Source of the DNA: Azorinus chamasolen
Taxonomy: Eukaryota > Mollusca > Bivalvia > Cardiida > Solecurtidae
NCBI GenBank assembly: GCA_963576725.1
Contig: OY755244.1
Coordinates: forward strand, 76,755,620-76,819,619
Length of the DNA: 64,000 bases
Direction of reading: 5' to 3'
Positions 22,555 through 31,374 of the stretch are shown here, piece after piece. The notes below the pieces were generated by a model. It ran no database searches and was not told the origin of the DNA. It worked only from the letters and a program-made list of their open reading frames with translations. The position numbers and the translations under genes were made by a program. The number at the start of each line of letters is the position of its first letter. Position 1 is the stretch's first letter.

Positions 22555-22950
22555 TATGGCTCCATTATTTCTTCACCAAACCCTATATACAATATATACA
22601 TGTATTGTAACCACTCCTTAGAATAGTTTCTTGGAGACGAATGCTGCGTATGTTACAAAGGACTAGTTAACGATCGCAGAAGCATAAGCTTTGTATAAAT
22701 TTTCATGAATGGCTCCTTTATTACTCCGTGGAAAACGTAGTCCCTATATTGTGACAACCTCTTTAGTTTCCTCGAGACGGGAGGTGATACTTTAGACACC
22801 AAAGGACGGATGCTCGCAGAATCAAAGATACGATGTGTACATGAAATACTCTTTCATTAAAGGGCTCCTTTATTTCTCCATCAACTACTCTTTACAATTG
22901 CCCCTTCGAGACGAATGCTGCACAGGTTTCAAAGAGCTGAAACTTGCATA
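22555..22950. repeat. Degenerate family G copies in tandem
   Basis: Three decayed segments share the words GGCTCC(A/T)TTATTTCT, CACCAAACC/CATCAACTA and CGAGACGAATGCTGC, at about 22558, 22710 and 22862. Confidence 0.55.
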
Positions 22951-22952
22951 AT

Positions 22953-23168
22953 TAACCTTTAACCTGCTGAGCAAATTTATTTTACAGAATTTTCCACATA
23001 GACTACTACATTTTCAAAATTCAAGCTATAATCAATGTGTCTACCGAAATGCAATCAGGGTTACAAACAGTTTGGATCCTGATGAGACGCCGAGTTACTC
23101 GGCGTCTCATCTGGATCCAAACTGTTTGCATAGGTATACTTATCCCCACATAGCAAGCTAAAGGTTAA
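22953..23168. mobile_element. Family C hairpin MITE (copy 1)
   Basis: TTAACCTTTAACCTGCTGAG ... AGCAAGCTAAAGGTTAA. The hairpin at 23066-23128 has arms CAGTTTGGATCCTGATGAGA and TCTCATCTGGATCCAAACTG around CGCCGAGTTACTCGGCG. The only stem mismatch is T:T in CCTGAT / ATCTGG. Confidence 0.9.
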
Positions 23169-23192
23169 ATATTAGACGCGTTAAACTAAACA

Positions 23193-23222
23193 GCTTTAAC
23201 CCTTATCATGCTGAAAAAAGTA
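23193..23222. mobile_element. MITE left-end stub
   Basis: TTAACCCTTATCATGCTGAA resembles a TTAA-class left end, but the element breaks into the foldback sequence that follows. Confidence 0.4.
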
Positions 23223-23277
23223 TGTCTGCCAAAACTCTGTTATGCTGCATTTTACCTGCTTCTGATTTGTACAAGCG

Positions 23278-24540
23278 TTTTGAGAAACTTTTCTTACATA
23301 ACTTCCCTTATCTCCGGGTTATAGCAACGAGTTATAGAGGATCTGTTGCGAGTTCTCTTTTAAGATCACATGTTCCTAAACGAGCTGTAGAAAATGTCAT
23401 TAAGCGAGCCTTGGCGAGCTTAATATCATTTTCTTGGTGAGTTTAGGAACATGTGCTCTTAAAAGACAACGAGCATCAGATTCTTTTTCTCACATAGCTA
23501 AAAAGTATATTTTCGCCGTTTAAATGACATGTAAACATCGGTTTCCATGGTTTGACGTCATATATGATGTATGACGTCATATATGTTCTAAAGTGATCTT
23601 ACACGTGTTACAGATAAGGGAATCTTAACCCGTTGTTCTAACTCGGAGATAAGGGAAGGTATGTGAGAAAAAAGATTCTGTGATCAGTAAGACGTGTAAG
23701 AACACTTTAGAATATAGATCTATATGGCGTCATACGTTTATGAATGACGCTGGGAAACCGATGTTTACATGTCATTACTAAAAACGGTGAAAATACACTG
23801 TTTTGGTTATGTGAGAAAAAGAATCTGACGCTCGTTGTCTTTTAAGATCACATGTTCCTAAATTCACCAGGAAAATGTTATTAAGCTCGCTTTTAACATT
23901 TTCTAAGGCTTGTTTAGGAATATGTGATCTTAAAAGATAACTCGCGATAGATCCTCTATTTCTCACATAACTTCCCTTATCTCCGGGTTTGAACAACGGG
24001 TTAAGATTCTGTGATCAGTAACACGTGTAAGAACACTTTAGAATATATATGACGTCATACGTCATATAGTATGAAACCGATGGGAACTTTGGAAACCGAT
24101 GTTTACACGTCATTGCTAAAAACGGAGAAAATTCACTGTTTTGGTTATTTGAGAAAAATAATCTGATGCTAGACCTAGTTGTCTTTTAAGATCACATGTT
24201 CCTAAACTCACTAAGAAAATGTTATTAAGCTCGCTAGATTTTAAGCTCGCTTAACTCATTATCTCCTAGGCTATTTTTAGACCCAACCTCTTTGAATGTA
24301 TCTACCAAAAAGGAGCTTTAATTAGAGGAAAGGAAAAAAATAGAATTTTGTAGTTTGAAACCATTGTGATAAATAGAGCATTTGCTCCTATAGGAGCAAA
24401 TGCTCTATTTATCACAATGGTTTCATAAAGTGACTGTTTAGATGCGCAAAAATGCGTCACTAGGGGATAATGTGTTAATAACATTTTCTAAGGCTCGTTT
24501 AGGAACATACTCATCTTAAAAAACAGATCCTCTAAGACTG
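23278..24540. repeat. Multi-armed foldback region
   Basis: Blocks recur in both orientations. CTTTTAAGATCACATGTTCC occurs at 23359, 23839 and 24185, with inverted forms (GGAACATGTGCTCTTAAAAG) at 23447 and 23915. CTTCCCTTATCTCCGGGTT occurs at 23302 and 23970, inverted at 23634. AACACTTTAGAATAT plus a TGACGTCAT-rich stretch recurs around 23560, 23705 and 24035. The arms suggest two or three nested copies of one foldback element. Family D copy 1 is inserted in it. Confidence 0.7.
24251..24478. mobile_element. Family D perfect-palindrome MITE (copy 1)
   Basis: TTAACTCATTATCTCCTAGG ... TTAA. The core is a perfect palindrome, AACCATTGTGATAAATAGAG - CATTTGCTCCTATAGGAGCA and back (24358-24422). The paralogous uninserted stretch at about 23880 (AAGCTCGCTTTTAACATTTT) versus GCTCGCTTAA|...|TTAATAACATTTT here shows a duplicated TTAA target. 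Confidence 0.9.
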
Positions 24541-24660
24541 GGTACCAACAGCTTGGGTCCTGATGAGGCACTGAGTATCCGAATTCGGCGTCTCATCTGG
24601 ATCCAAGCTGTTTGCAAATGCGAGTCAGGTCATACTCAACATGATATGTCTAAGGGTTAA
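24535..24660. mobile_element. Family C hairpin MITE (copy 2, left end lost)
   Basis: Arms CAGCTTGGGTCCTGATGAGG and TCTCATCTGGATCCAAGCTG, with the family mismatch, then GTTTGCAAATGCGAGTCAGG and the end CTAAGGGTTAA. The GCGAGTCAGGTCA piece matches the unit of the satellite at 41847-42160. Confidence 0.8.
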
Positions 24661-24673
24661 TAAATGTCCCCTA

Positions 24674-24888
24674 TAACCCATTACCTCATAGGCTATTTTT
24701 AGGTACAAACTCTGAATAAATCTACTGAAAATGAGCATTAACTAGAGGAAAGGAAACTTTTAGAATTTTGTAGTTTGAAACTATTATGATAAATAGAGCA
24801 TTTGCTCCTATAGGAGCAAATGCTCTATTTATTACAATGGTTTCAGAAGGTGACTTTTACAGAGTCGTCAATATGAGGAAATGGGATA
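24674..24888. mobile_element. Family D perfect-palindrome MITE (copy 2)
   Basis: TAACCCATTACCTCATAGGC ... GAGGAAATGGGATAA, with the CATTTGCTCCTATAGGAGCA core palindrome at about 24801-24828. Confidence 0.85.
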
Positions 24889-24899
24889 ATATTTCTCAA

Positions 24900-25130
24900 T
24901 AAAAACCCATGTTGTCAACTTGTCACCACTCTTTAGAATTGTCTCTTCGAGCCGAGAGTTGCAAAGGTTTCAAAGACTAAGGTTTGAAGAAGAATGCATA
25001 AGATGTATAAATTAAAAATTATTTCATGAATGGTTCCTTTATTTTTCCATCAAACTTTATGTGGTAACCACTCTTAAAGCTGCTTAGATTTCAAAGGACA
25101 AACGCTTGCATAAGCATACATAAGATGTGT
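24900..25130. repeat. Degenerate family G sequence
   Basis: Words from family G (CACTCTTTAGAATTGTCTCT, TTATTTTTCCATCAAACTTT) occur in decayed form between gene 1 and the upstream MITEs. Confidence 0.5.
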
Positions 25131-25179
25131 AAATACGCCCAATTTCCTATGGCCCTGACATGTTTGTTTCATGTGGATT

Positions 25180-25813
25180 CTACAGTCTCTCCCATTCCCA
25201 CTGTTGATCTACAGCGCCTTTGCAACTTCTCAACCCAATTGTATCAGATGAAAGTGCCGTTAAACAACTTTTAGTTTCAGAGTTGTAGATGGTCTCATCG
25301 ATCCCATACTCCCAATAAGACTCCTTCCCGTAATAATTGGTCGGCGATTTTATAACCATCAACTCTGTAACGTTTTTATTCATCACCGATGTCAGAAGGA
25401 ACCCATTGGATGAACGAATCTGGTTCGTTTCAGTCAGTATCAAGTTCTGGTTCGATCCTCCGTGGCATTGGTAAAGAATCAAATTAAACGAATCGGTCGT
25501 ATTCGGCTTTACGGCGAAGTCTAGACATCTTCTGTTCAATTTACTGGTTACGGACCGCCTAGCCTTGATGTAACTTGGGAAGAAAATGTCTGACAATTCC
25601 CTAATCTTTTCAACATAAGAACTATATGGTTTGCAATTGTTTTCTCGGCGTATTCTGAGTCTGTCAGTGAGATCCCCGATTTCGTATTTTCTGTTTCTTA
25701 TGTAGTCCATGACAAAACTGCGATAAGGTTCGTCCAACCACACCTCGATCAGTCTACGCTTGTTTGCTGATCCGTGATCAGAGCTGATATTCACCTTTCC
25801 CCAGGGCGTCACC
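25180..25813 (-). CDS. GALNT-like glycosyltransferase gene 1, exon 2 (lectin domain)
   Basis: 3' coding exon of a divergent polypeptide N-acetylgalactosaminyltransferase-like gene, joined to the exon at 27043-28172 by a 1.2-kb intron. The acceptor is TTTATTTCAG|GGTGACG (25816-25814). The first base completes an AG|G arginine codon, and the reading then starts VTPWGKV. The exon gives 210 residues to a stop. It finishes the catalytic region (LIEVWLDEPY; the family has an x-EVWMDEY motif) and the linker GDLTDRLRIRRENNCKPY. It then forms a ricin-B-type lectin domain with CLDFAV near its start, a YQCHGGSNQNL repeat end (the family QxW position, degenerate) and a clean terminal QQWEW. Such domains bind GalNAc on partly glycosylated substrates. 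It is not a stand-alone gene: the frame's first codon is GTG and follows directly on the acceptor. Confidence 0.88.
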
Positions 25814-25832
25814 CTGAAATAAACAATATTAA

Positions 25833-26074
25833 TTAACTTTTTTCTCTCATAAACATCCTTTCATACATTTGCAAACATAATAGACCCAGATCAGACGGCT
25901 CATATAAGAACCATCTGATCAGGGTCTGTTCTGTTTGCAAATGACATGATTATTATAGCTTTCATTCTATATATTTTGTCATTCTTTTCTTCATATGTCA
26001 TTGCAAATGTTCAGTTAATTAATATTCATGATGTCATTATTTCTTGCCTGAATATTCATGGAGTAAAGGGTTAA
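25833..26074 (-). mobile_element. Family H hairpin MITE in intron of gene 1
   Basis: Reverse orientation: TTAACTTTTTTCTCTCATAA at the left, hairpin at about 25885-25930 (GACCCAGATCAGACGGCTC / CATCTGATCAGGGTC) with the A:A mismatch, and CATGGAGTAAAGGGTTAA at the right. It starts about 20 bp from the splice acceptor at 25814. Confidence 0.85.
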
Positions 26075-26131
26075 AGACTGATACTCGGGTAAGACATTGA
26101 GTACAATGTTAACCGAGACCATGGGCCGCAT

Positions 26132-26273
26132 TAACCCATGTCTGTTACCTGTTGAATATTCATGTATGAAATAATGAAATCATGGATATTTATTAGCTTA
26201 GTGTTTATAATGTAAACTTTCAAGATATTCTTTTGCTTTGACTAAAAACTGCAGAATCATATCTACACGTGTA
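26132..26273. mobile_element. Family H MITE, 5' part, truncated by family D
   Basis: TTAACCCATGTCTGTTACCT, TGAATATTCATGTATGAAAT, then a body to ACTGCAGAATCATATCTACA. The hairpin half is missing where the next element begins at TTAACACATTCCC. Confidence 0.65.
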
Positions 26274-26500
26274 TTAACACATTCCCTCATATTGACGACT
26301 TTTGACGACTCTGCAGAAGTCACTTTGTGAAACCACTGTGATAAATAGAGCATTTGCTCCTATAGGAGCAAATGCTCTATTTATCACAATGGTTTCAAAC
26401 TACAAAGTTCTAAAATTTTCCTTTTCTTTAGTTTATGCTACTTTTCGGTAGATTTATTCGGAGGTTGGGTCTAAAAATAGCCTATGAGGGAATGGGTTAA
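26274..26500. mobile_element. Family D perfect-palindrome MITE (copy 3), intronic
   Basis: TTAACACATTCCCTCATATT ... TGAGGGAATGGGTTAA, with the CATTTGCTCCTATAGGAGCA core at about 26351-26380. It lies in the intron of gene 1 and is followed immediately by a family A remnant. Confidence 0.9.
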
Positions 26501-26593
26501 GCAAACAGAGCAGACCCTAGTCAGACGGCTACTCTGAGCCTATACTCTGTTTGCATATGCATGAAAGGCTTTCAATATGAAGGGCATGGTTAA
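26501..26593. mobile_element. Family A remnant
   Basis: GCAAACAGAGCAGACCCTAG opens a shortened hairpin (AGACGGCTACT / GAGCCTATACTCTGTTTGC), and the fragment ends ATGGTTAA. Confidence 0.6.
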
Positions 26594-26608
26594 CCCGTAT
26601 ACCTAAGC

Positions 26609-26796
26609 ACGTAGATGGTATCATCTATCCTATATTTCCAAATACGAAGCCTTCCTATAATAATTGGTCGGCGATTTTTATAACCATCAACTCTGTAACG
26701 GTTTTATTCACTACCGATGTCAGAAGTGGATGAACGAATCTGATTCGTTTCAGTGAGTATCAAGTTCTGGTACGATCCTCAATGACATAGGTGAAT
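26609..26796 (-). pseudogene. Degenerate partial copy of the GALNT lectin exon, inside the intron of gene 1
   Basis: Matches about 25286-25474 of exon 2. Shared runs are GTAGATGGT.TCATC, CCTATAATAATTGGTCGGCG (exon: CCCGTAATAATTGGTCGGCG), AACCATCAACTCTGTAACG and GTATCAAGTTCTGGT. Small deletions, including the loss of about 10 bp around AACCCATTGG, break the frame. It covers the middle of the lectin domain only, lies about 1.2 kb upstream of the real exon, and is in the same orientation. It is therefore a tandem exon duplication that decayed, or the leftover of an unequal exchange. Confidence 0.85.
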
Positions 26797-26849
26797 TTTA
26801 GCACATCTAATTTTTATTGAAAGGCAGAATGTTTGCATCGAAAAAGGGA

Positions 26850-26935
26850 AATATGAAGCAAACTGTGCAAACCCTAATCAGTTGACTCCTTCAACATACC
26901 TCTGACATTGGTCTAGACTGTTTGTCGATGTCTGG
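26850..26935. repeat. Degenerate TTAA-class hairpin fragment
   Basis: AGCAAACTGTGCAAACCCTA and GGTCTAGACTGTTTGTC keep the outer arm words of families A/C, but the stem is eroded. Confidence 0.45.
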
Positions 26936-27042
26936 CATGTGAACAAAAGAGAAGCACCAGGGGACAATGAGAAACGTAGCGGAAGCTCGGGCTCTCTCAG
27001 AAAGATTTCATAACTCCATTCCTACTCATGTTTGTTACTAAC

Positions 27043-28172
27043 CTGTACATATGTGCCACCTTGGAACACGGCATCATTTCCACTCTTCCTCCGCACATCC
27101 ACACCTTTATAGACAGTTCCATTTGCTCGGTGCCCCAAACCTTCATGCCGGGATCGAATCCACCCAACTGCATAAAGAAGTCTTTCCTCATTGCCGTCAT
27201 CATGCCTTGAATGGTCCCATACTCTAAAGGTTCTACGCTGCCATTGCGTTTCGCCCTATAGTCTTGTCGATACCAAGCCCATTGCTGGTCGAGGGTGAGC
27301 GGATCGAAAAAGGGAAATTGGTTATCGAACAATGTCTCCGAAGGCTTGTCTGTTTTGTACATTAAGGTATCTTGCAGAATTCCGCCTACGTGTGAACAAA
27401 GACAAGCTTTCGGCTCCTGCATGAGTCGGAATATCAGCGGCTCCAACCAGCCTATACCTACTTCCATATGACCATCAAGGACGACGAAGTATTCCGCAGA
27501 AGCAGCTTCAATGCCTTTCTGTCGTGCCATCATGAGACCTAGAGGCTCCTTATTTACTACAAGCTTGATTTTTTCAACAGCCGCAGCATGAACAGCAACA
27601 CGCGCCTTCAAATCTTCATTCTCAGACCCGTCATCAACAAGAATTACCTCCTTGATAAGTTCCGGTGGCGATGTCTCCAGGACACTGTATGCTGTTCTCA
27701 GCAAAATGCTGTGCCATTCGTCCCTAAAAATGATCACCACACTAACAGGCGGCATATTGTGCGGGTATACCTTATCTTTACATATTTGTGGTCGCATGTC
27801 CGGCACTTTTCTATGAATACTCACAATATCACTTATATATGTGTTGAATCCATGGAACTTCCTGTTGGTCTCAATCATATCCATGGTCTGCTTTGATAAC
27901 ACCCCTGTAGGCAATTCTGTCTTTGTTCCGTTTTCACCAGGTCCGTATCGAACAATCTGTTTGTCCCTGTATTCAATGATGCTGTTGTTTATATAGATGT
28001 ACCTTGTAACGTTTTTCACAATTTCAAGGGTATTGTTTTCCCTCGCTTTTTCATGTTTACCCGCCTTCAAAACTTTATTTAATGAGTCGCTATGTACTCT
28101 GAATAGAATTACCGCCAAAGTTAAGAAATATACAAAAGCAACAAGTTTAAAAAGTCCGTATTTGTGATCCAT
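27043..28172 (-). CDS. GALNT-like glycosyltransferase gene 1, exon 1 (anchor and GT-A domain)
   Basis: Main coding exon of a type II Golgi protein of the polypeptide GalNAc-transferase family (transfer of GalNAc from UDP-GalNAc to Ser/Thr). The start chosen is the ATG at 28172 (MDHKYG). The open frame runs 12 bases further to a TTG only. A possible upstream acceptor (ATTATCTACAG, ending 28200) suggests a separate 5' UTR exon. Residues about 7-26 form a signal anchor. A stem with several NxT/S sites follows, then the GT-A core: SVVIIFRDEW, ILVDDGS (about 177-183), LDGHMEVGIGWLEPL (DxH metal site, about 233-235), GTIQGMMTAM, WGTEQMELSIKVW and CSKVAHMYR. Compared with the family, DSH is DGH, the PxxAGG motif is replaced by GTIQG, and WGGEN is WGTEQ. 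The exon ends at a GTTAGT donor in phase 2. With exon 2 it gives 587 aa, typical for the family. Activity is therefore uncertain. Confidence 0.9.
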
Positions 28173-28501
28173 GATTAGTATCAATGGATATCAAGCTTAC
28201 TGTAGATAATGCAGTGAGCGGAGACAATCTGTGACCCGGCCGATCTATATGGCAACATGTGGCAATGGGGCAGACATACAATTTGTTTGCACAGATCGAT
28301 TGATACAGAAAAGACAATGCACATATTGAAATAAATTGTAACAGCATTGGCCAGATGGACGCGAACTCTTGGAATACAATACGTGTATTCCTTCCACATA
28401 AAAGGGACCGTAACCTTGAATTAGAGTTGTTGTTTTTTGTATAAACGTTCTCTTTACACTTCTCTTCGTCTCGCCTATCTCACTGTCTCCCGCTGAATAT
28501 A

Positions 28502-28543
28502 TTATTTTTCTTTCTTTCTTTCTTTCTTTCTTCTTTCTTTCCA
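28502..28543. repeat. (TTTC)n microsatellite
   Basis: A short TTTC run upstream of gene 1. Confidence 0.9.
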
Positions 28544-28721
28544 TATCTTTCGTTCTGTTACATATCTCTCTCCGTCGCTAGTCAAACTGTAAGGGCGATG
28601 TAAAAACAAAATAACGATGGGCGAACATGGTCACATCGCCTCAAGTGCTATTGTTTCACAATTGGATTAAACAACTTCACTGTCAGTTGTAACTTTCATT
28701 ACGTCATGTGCGAACTGATAC

Positions 28722-28929
28722 TACAGTAAAACCTCTCTATAACGGCCACTAAATTGCGTTAACTAGTTGGTATTTAGGGCAGGTAGTTGCTTAAAGCAAG
28801 GTGAAAGTAAAACAGAACGCTCCTATAGGAGCGTTCTGTGTTACTTTCACCTTGCTTCAAGCAGCCACCTGCCTTTAACACAAAATACTTGATGTAAATT
28901 AGTGGCTGTTATAGAGAGGTTTTACTGTA
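28722..28929. mobile_element. Family F palindromic MITE with TA target (copy 1)
   Basis: TA-CAGTAAAACCTCTCTATAAC ... GTTATAGAGAGGTTTTACTG-TA. Almost the whole 204 bp is an inverted repeat centred on GAACGCTCCTATAGGAGCGT. The TA flanks and CAGT ends fit a Tc1/mariner or pogo-type element. Confidence 0.92.
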
Positions 28930-29108
28930 ACCTTTTTTAATCAGTTTGGATCCGAATGAGAAGCCATGAAGCCGAGAAACCCAATGCTATGACAGTAAGA
29001 GAATTAAGACCGGGATGACTTCGTTTTCAGTTTGTCAATTTTTAATGCAATGTGTCAGTGAACCCACACAGATAAATATGTATTTTAATAGATTTCTGAA
29101 AAGGGCGT

Positions 29109-29137
29109 TTAACCTTTAGCATGCTTGCCAAATTTGT
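29109..29137. mobile_element. TTAA-class MITE stub cut by family A insertion
   Basis: TTAACCTTTAGCATGCTTGC (29109) is the left end of a family C-like element, which stops where the family A copy begins. Confidence 0.5.
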
Positions 29138-29381
29138 TTAACCCTCTCCATGTTCCTTATTTATTACAAATTTCAATAACTATTGAATATTCATGGACAA
29201 AATAGTTACAATGAAATATGAAAGGTGGAACATTGTAGCCATTTTAGAAACTAAAGGAACAGTCAAATTCAACTAGCAAACATAGCAGACACTGATCAGA
29301 CGGCTCCTACAGGAGCCGTCTGATCTAGGTCTACTCTGTTTGCAAATGCGTGAAAATGCGTTTATATGAAGGAAAGGGTTC
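29138..29381 (-). mobile_element. Family A hairpin MITE (copy 3), full length
   Basis: TTAACCCTCTCCATGTTCCT ... GAAGGAAAGGGTT. The hairpin at about 29285-29345 has arms CACTGATCAGACGGCTCC and GGAGCCGTCTGATCTAGGT, plus CTCTGTTTGCAAATGCG. It is oriented opposite to the copy at 51475. Confidence 0.88.
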
Positions 29382-29509
29382 AAACTATTTTCCTTTTCCA
29401 AACACAAGGGTAAATTTATTTTCTTTACAAAAAATGGAATCAGATCCTGATGCTTATTTTTGGATTAGACAAAGGCCGCTGTATAGGAGTACAGCTGTTT
29501 TATTTACAC

Positions 29510-30600
29510 ACTTACGTGTATACATCTAGCTAGTTTTGAGGAATAAATCTATATAGAAGAATACGGCTAGTGCATTTGCACAGTACATCTACACACACGT
29601 GTATGTATACATCTAATTAGTTTTGAGACATGATATACACCTCTATAGAGGAGTATGGATGATACCTTTACACAGTTACCTATATGTACGTGTATACATC
29701 TAATTAATTTTGAGACATACGCCTATATAGAGGAGTGCGGCTAGTGCATTTACACAGTACACCTAGGTGTAAATATCTAATTAATTTTGAGACATGCACC
29801 TCTACAGGAGGGTATGGTTGGTGCCTTTACACAGTACACCTAGGTGTATACATCTTATTATGTCTCCCCAAATATACTGGGGATATATATTGTTTTTGTG
29901 GGCGGCGCCCGTCCGTCCGTCTGTCCGATTTTAATTTGTCCGCACGGTTTCTCGTAAACCGTTGGTCAGCACCATGCATAATTGTGCATATCTTATTCAT
30001 GTTCCGGTCCGATGATGTTCTGCAGAGTTATGTGATTATGAAATGTTTACATGGAAAATTTTGTTCGCGCAGTTTTTCCAAACCTTTTGGGCGGATTGTT
30101 TTAAAAGAAACTTCATTGGGTTGATCAGCACCATGCCTAGTTGTGCATATTTTATTCCTGCTCCGGTTTGATGATTTTCTACAAAGTTATTGGACTTTGA
30201 ATTTTTAACAAAAAACAGTTCTGGTTAATTTTGAGACATACACCTCTATAGATGATCATGGCTAGTGCATTTACACAGTACACCTAGGTGTCTACATCAA
30301 ATTAATTTTGATACATACCTCTATAGAGGAGTACGGCTGGTTACTTTACACAGTACTCCTATGTTTATACATCTAATTAATATTGAGACGCACACATCTT
30401 AGAGGAGTACGGCTGGTGGATTTACACAGTACACCTATGCGTATACATCTAATTAGTATTGGGACGCACATCAGCTGAGTACAGCTGGTGCCTTAACACA
30501 GTTTATTTAGGCGTATACATCTAATTAATATTGAGATGTACACTTCTACAGAGAAATACGATTATTGTATTTACACAGTACATCAATACATCAAGATGTA
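29510..30600. repeat. Satellite of ~80-bp units
   Basis: About ten units share GTATACATCTAATTAATTTT, GAGACATACACCTCTATAGA and TTTACACAGTACACCTA, near 29517, 29601, 29693, 29770 and 29845, and again from about 30223 to 30600. Units diverge by point changes. An unrelated element splits the array at about 29862-30222. Confidence 0.85.
29862..30222. mobile_element. Hairpin-(TCCG)n element K2 inserted in the 80-bp satellite
   Basis: Opens TGTCTCCCCAAATATACTGG then GGATATATATTGTTTTTG, then CCGTCCGTCCGTCTGTCC. Next come two copies of a block with GGTCAGCACCATGC (29967 and 30126), and it closes with CAGTTCTGG. The satellite resumes exactly after it. Confidence 0.75.
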
Positions 30601-30717
30601 CAGATAGACCAACTTATTTTGGAACAAAACATGACCTACTCTAATGTAAACAAAACGAAGCGACTACAGCGCTTCTTTATTTAAAGCCTTAGCAACCCGC
30701 AATTTTTTCAACATAGT

Positions 30718-30788
30718 TGTCTTGGTGCAATGGATATGTATCTGGACTTGCATGTGGCGGTCTTAAGTTCGATTCTTACCAGTGACTA
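30718..30788 (+). pseudogene. tRNA-like sequence
   Basis: TTGGTGCAATGGATATGTAT resembles an A-box arm and TTAAGTTCGATTCTTAC a B-box/T arm. GTCTTGG and CCAGTGAC pair poorly as an acceptor. It is likely a SINE head or a tRNA pseudogene of the TAATGGATA type. Confidence 0.5.
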
Positions 30789-30960
30789 ATATTTTTTTTC
30801 ATTAAAATACTATCCGTACAAAACAACAATAAATATTAATCATAACATATAATAATTATTAACAAAATATTAACATATACTTAATGGAATAAAAATTAAA
30901 AAGAACATTACAAATGGCAAATCCGTTGGGTTTTTTTTTTAAAAAAAGTAAACTGCATAG

Positions 30961-31024
30961 CTTGAGATTCGAACCCACGACCCCCTGTTTACAAGACTAG
31001 GTACATATCCATTAGACCAAAGCC
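30961..31024 (-). pseudogene. tRNA-like sequence facing the previous one
   Basis: On the minus strand: GGCTTTGGTCTAATGGATAT, an anticodon-like CTTGTAA, then GGTCGTGGGTTCGAATCTCA. The T arm is good and the acceptor does not close. It is inverted relative to the tRNA-like sequence at 30718 and about 64% alike by eye. Confidence 0.5.
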
Positions 31025-31072
31025 CAGTACATAATATGTGTCGAGTTACTAAAGTGTGTTGTCTGGCCCTGT

Positions 31073-31374
31073 ACAGGTAAAATTAGATCTTATGGCACAC
31101 CTTTTGTTCTCAATGTTTACAAACACTACAGGTAAATACACTGTATAATGCCCAGGTGGCAGCTATAATAGTTTGGTTCAAATCTGTTTTGCTTTTATTG
31201 TTTTATATTTGGAATGGGTAGTTTTGTTTTTTCATATGTTTTGATGGGCGTATACATTTCTTATTATTTTTTATTTTTATTTTCCTCGAGACCACCGTTA
31301 CAGGTATGTTTTGTTTACATTTTAAGTAGGTTATGTTGGTGTGCCATAAGATCTACAAAAAATTTTACCTGTAC
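31073..31374. mobile_element. TIR element with ~30-bp ends
   Basis: TACAGGTAAAATTAGATCTT plus ATGGCACACC on the left is mirrored on the right by GGTGTGCCATAAGATCT ... AATTTTACCTGTA. TA flanks suggest a Tc1/mariner-type MITE. Confidence 0.75.

Noticed and set aside
22394..22621. 75-aa frame with SADPDETAPAGAVSSGS; similar DPDETAPA peptides at other MITEs
   Set aside because: Recurrent peptides come from translating the family B hairpin in fixed frame, not from a gene.
27028..27896. Plus-strand open frames of 60 and 102 aa opposite the gene 1 exon
   Set aside because: Antisense shadows of the GALNT coding sequence.
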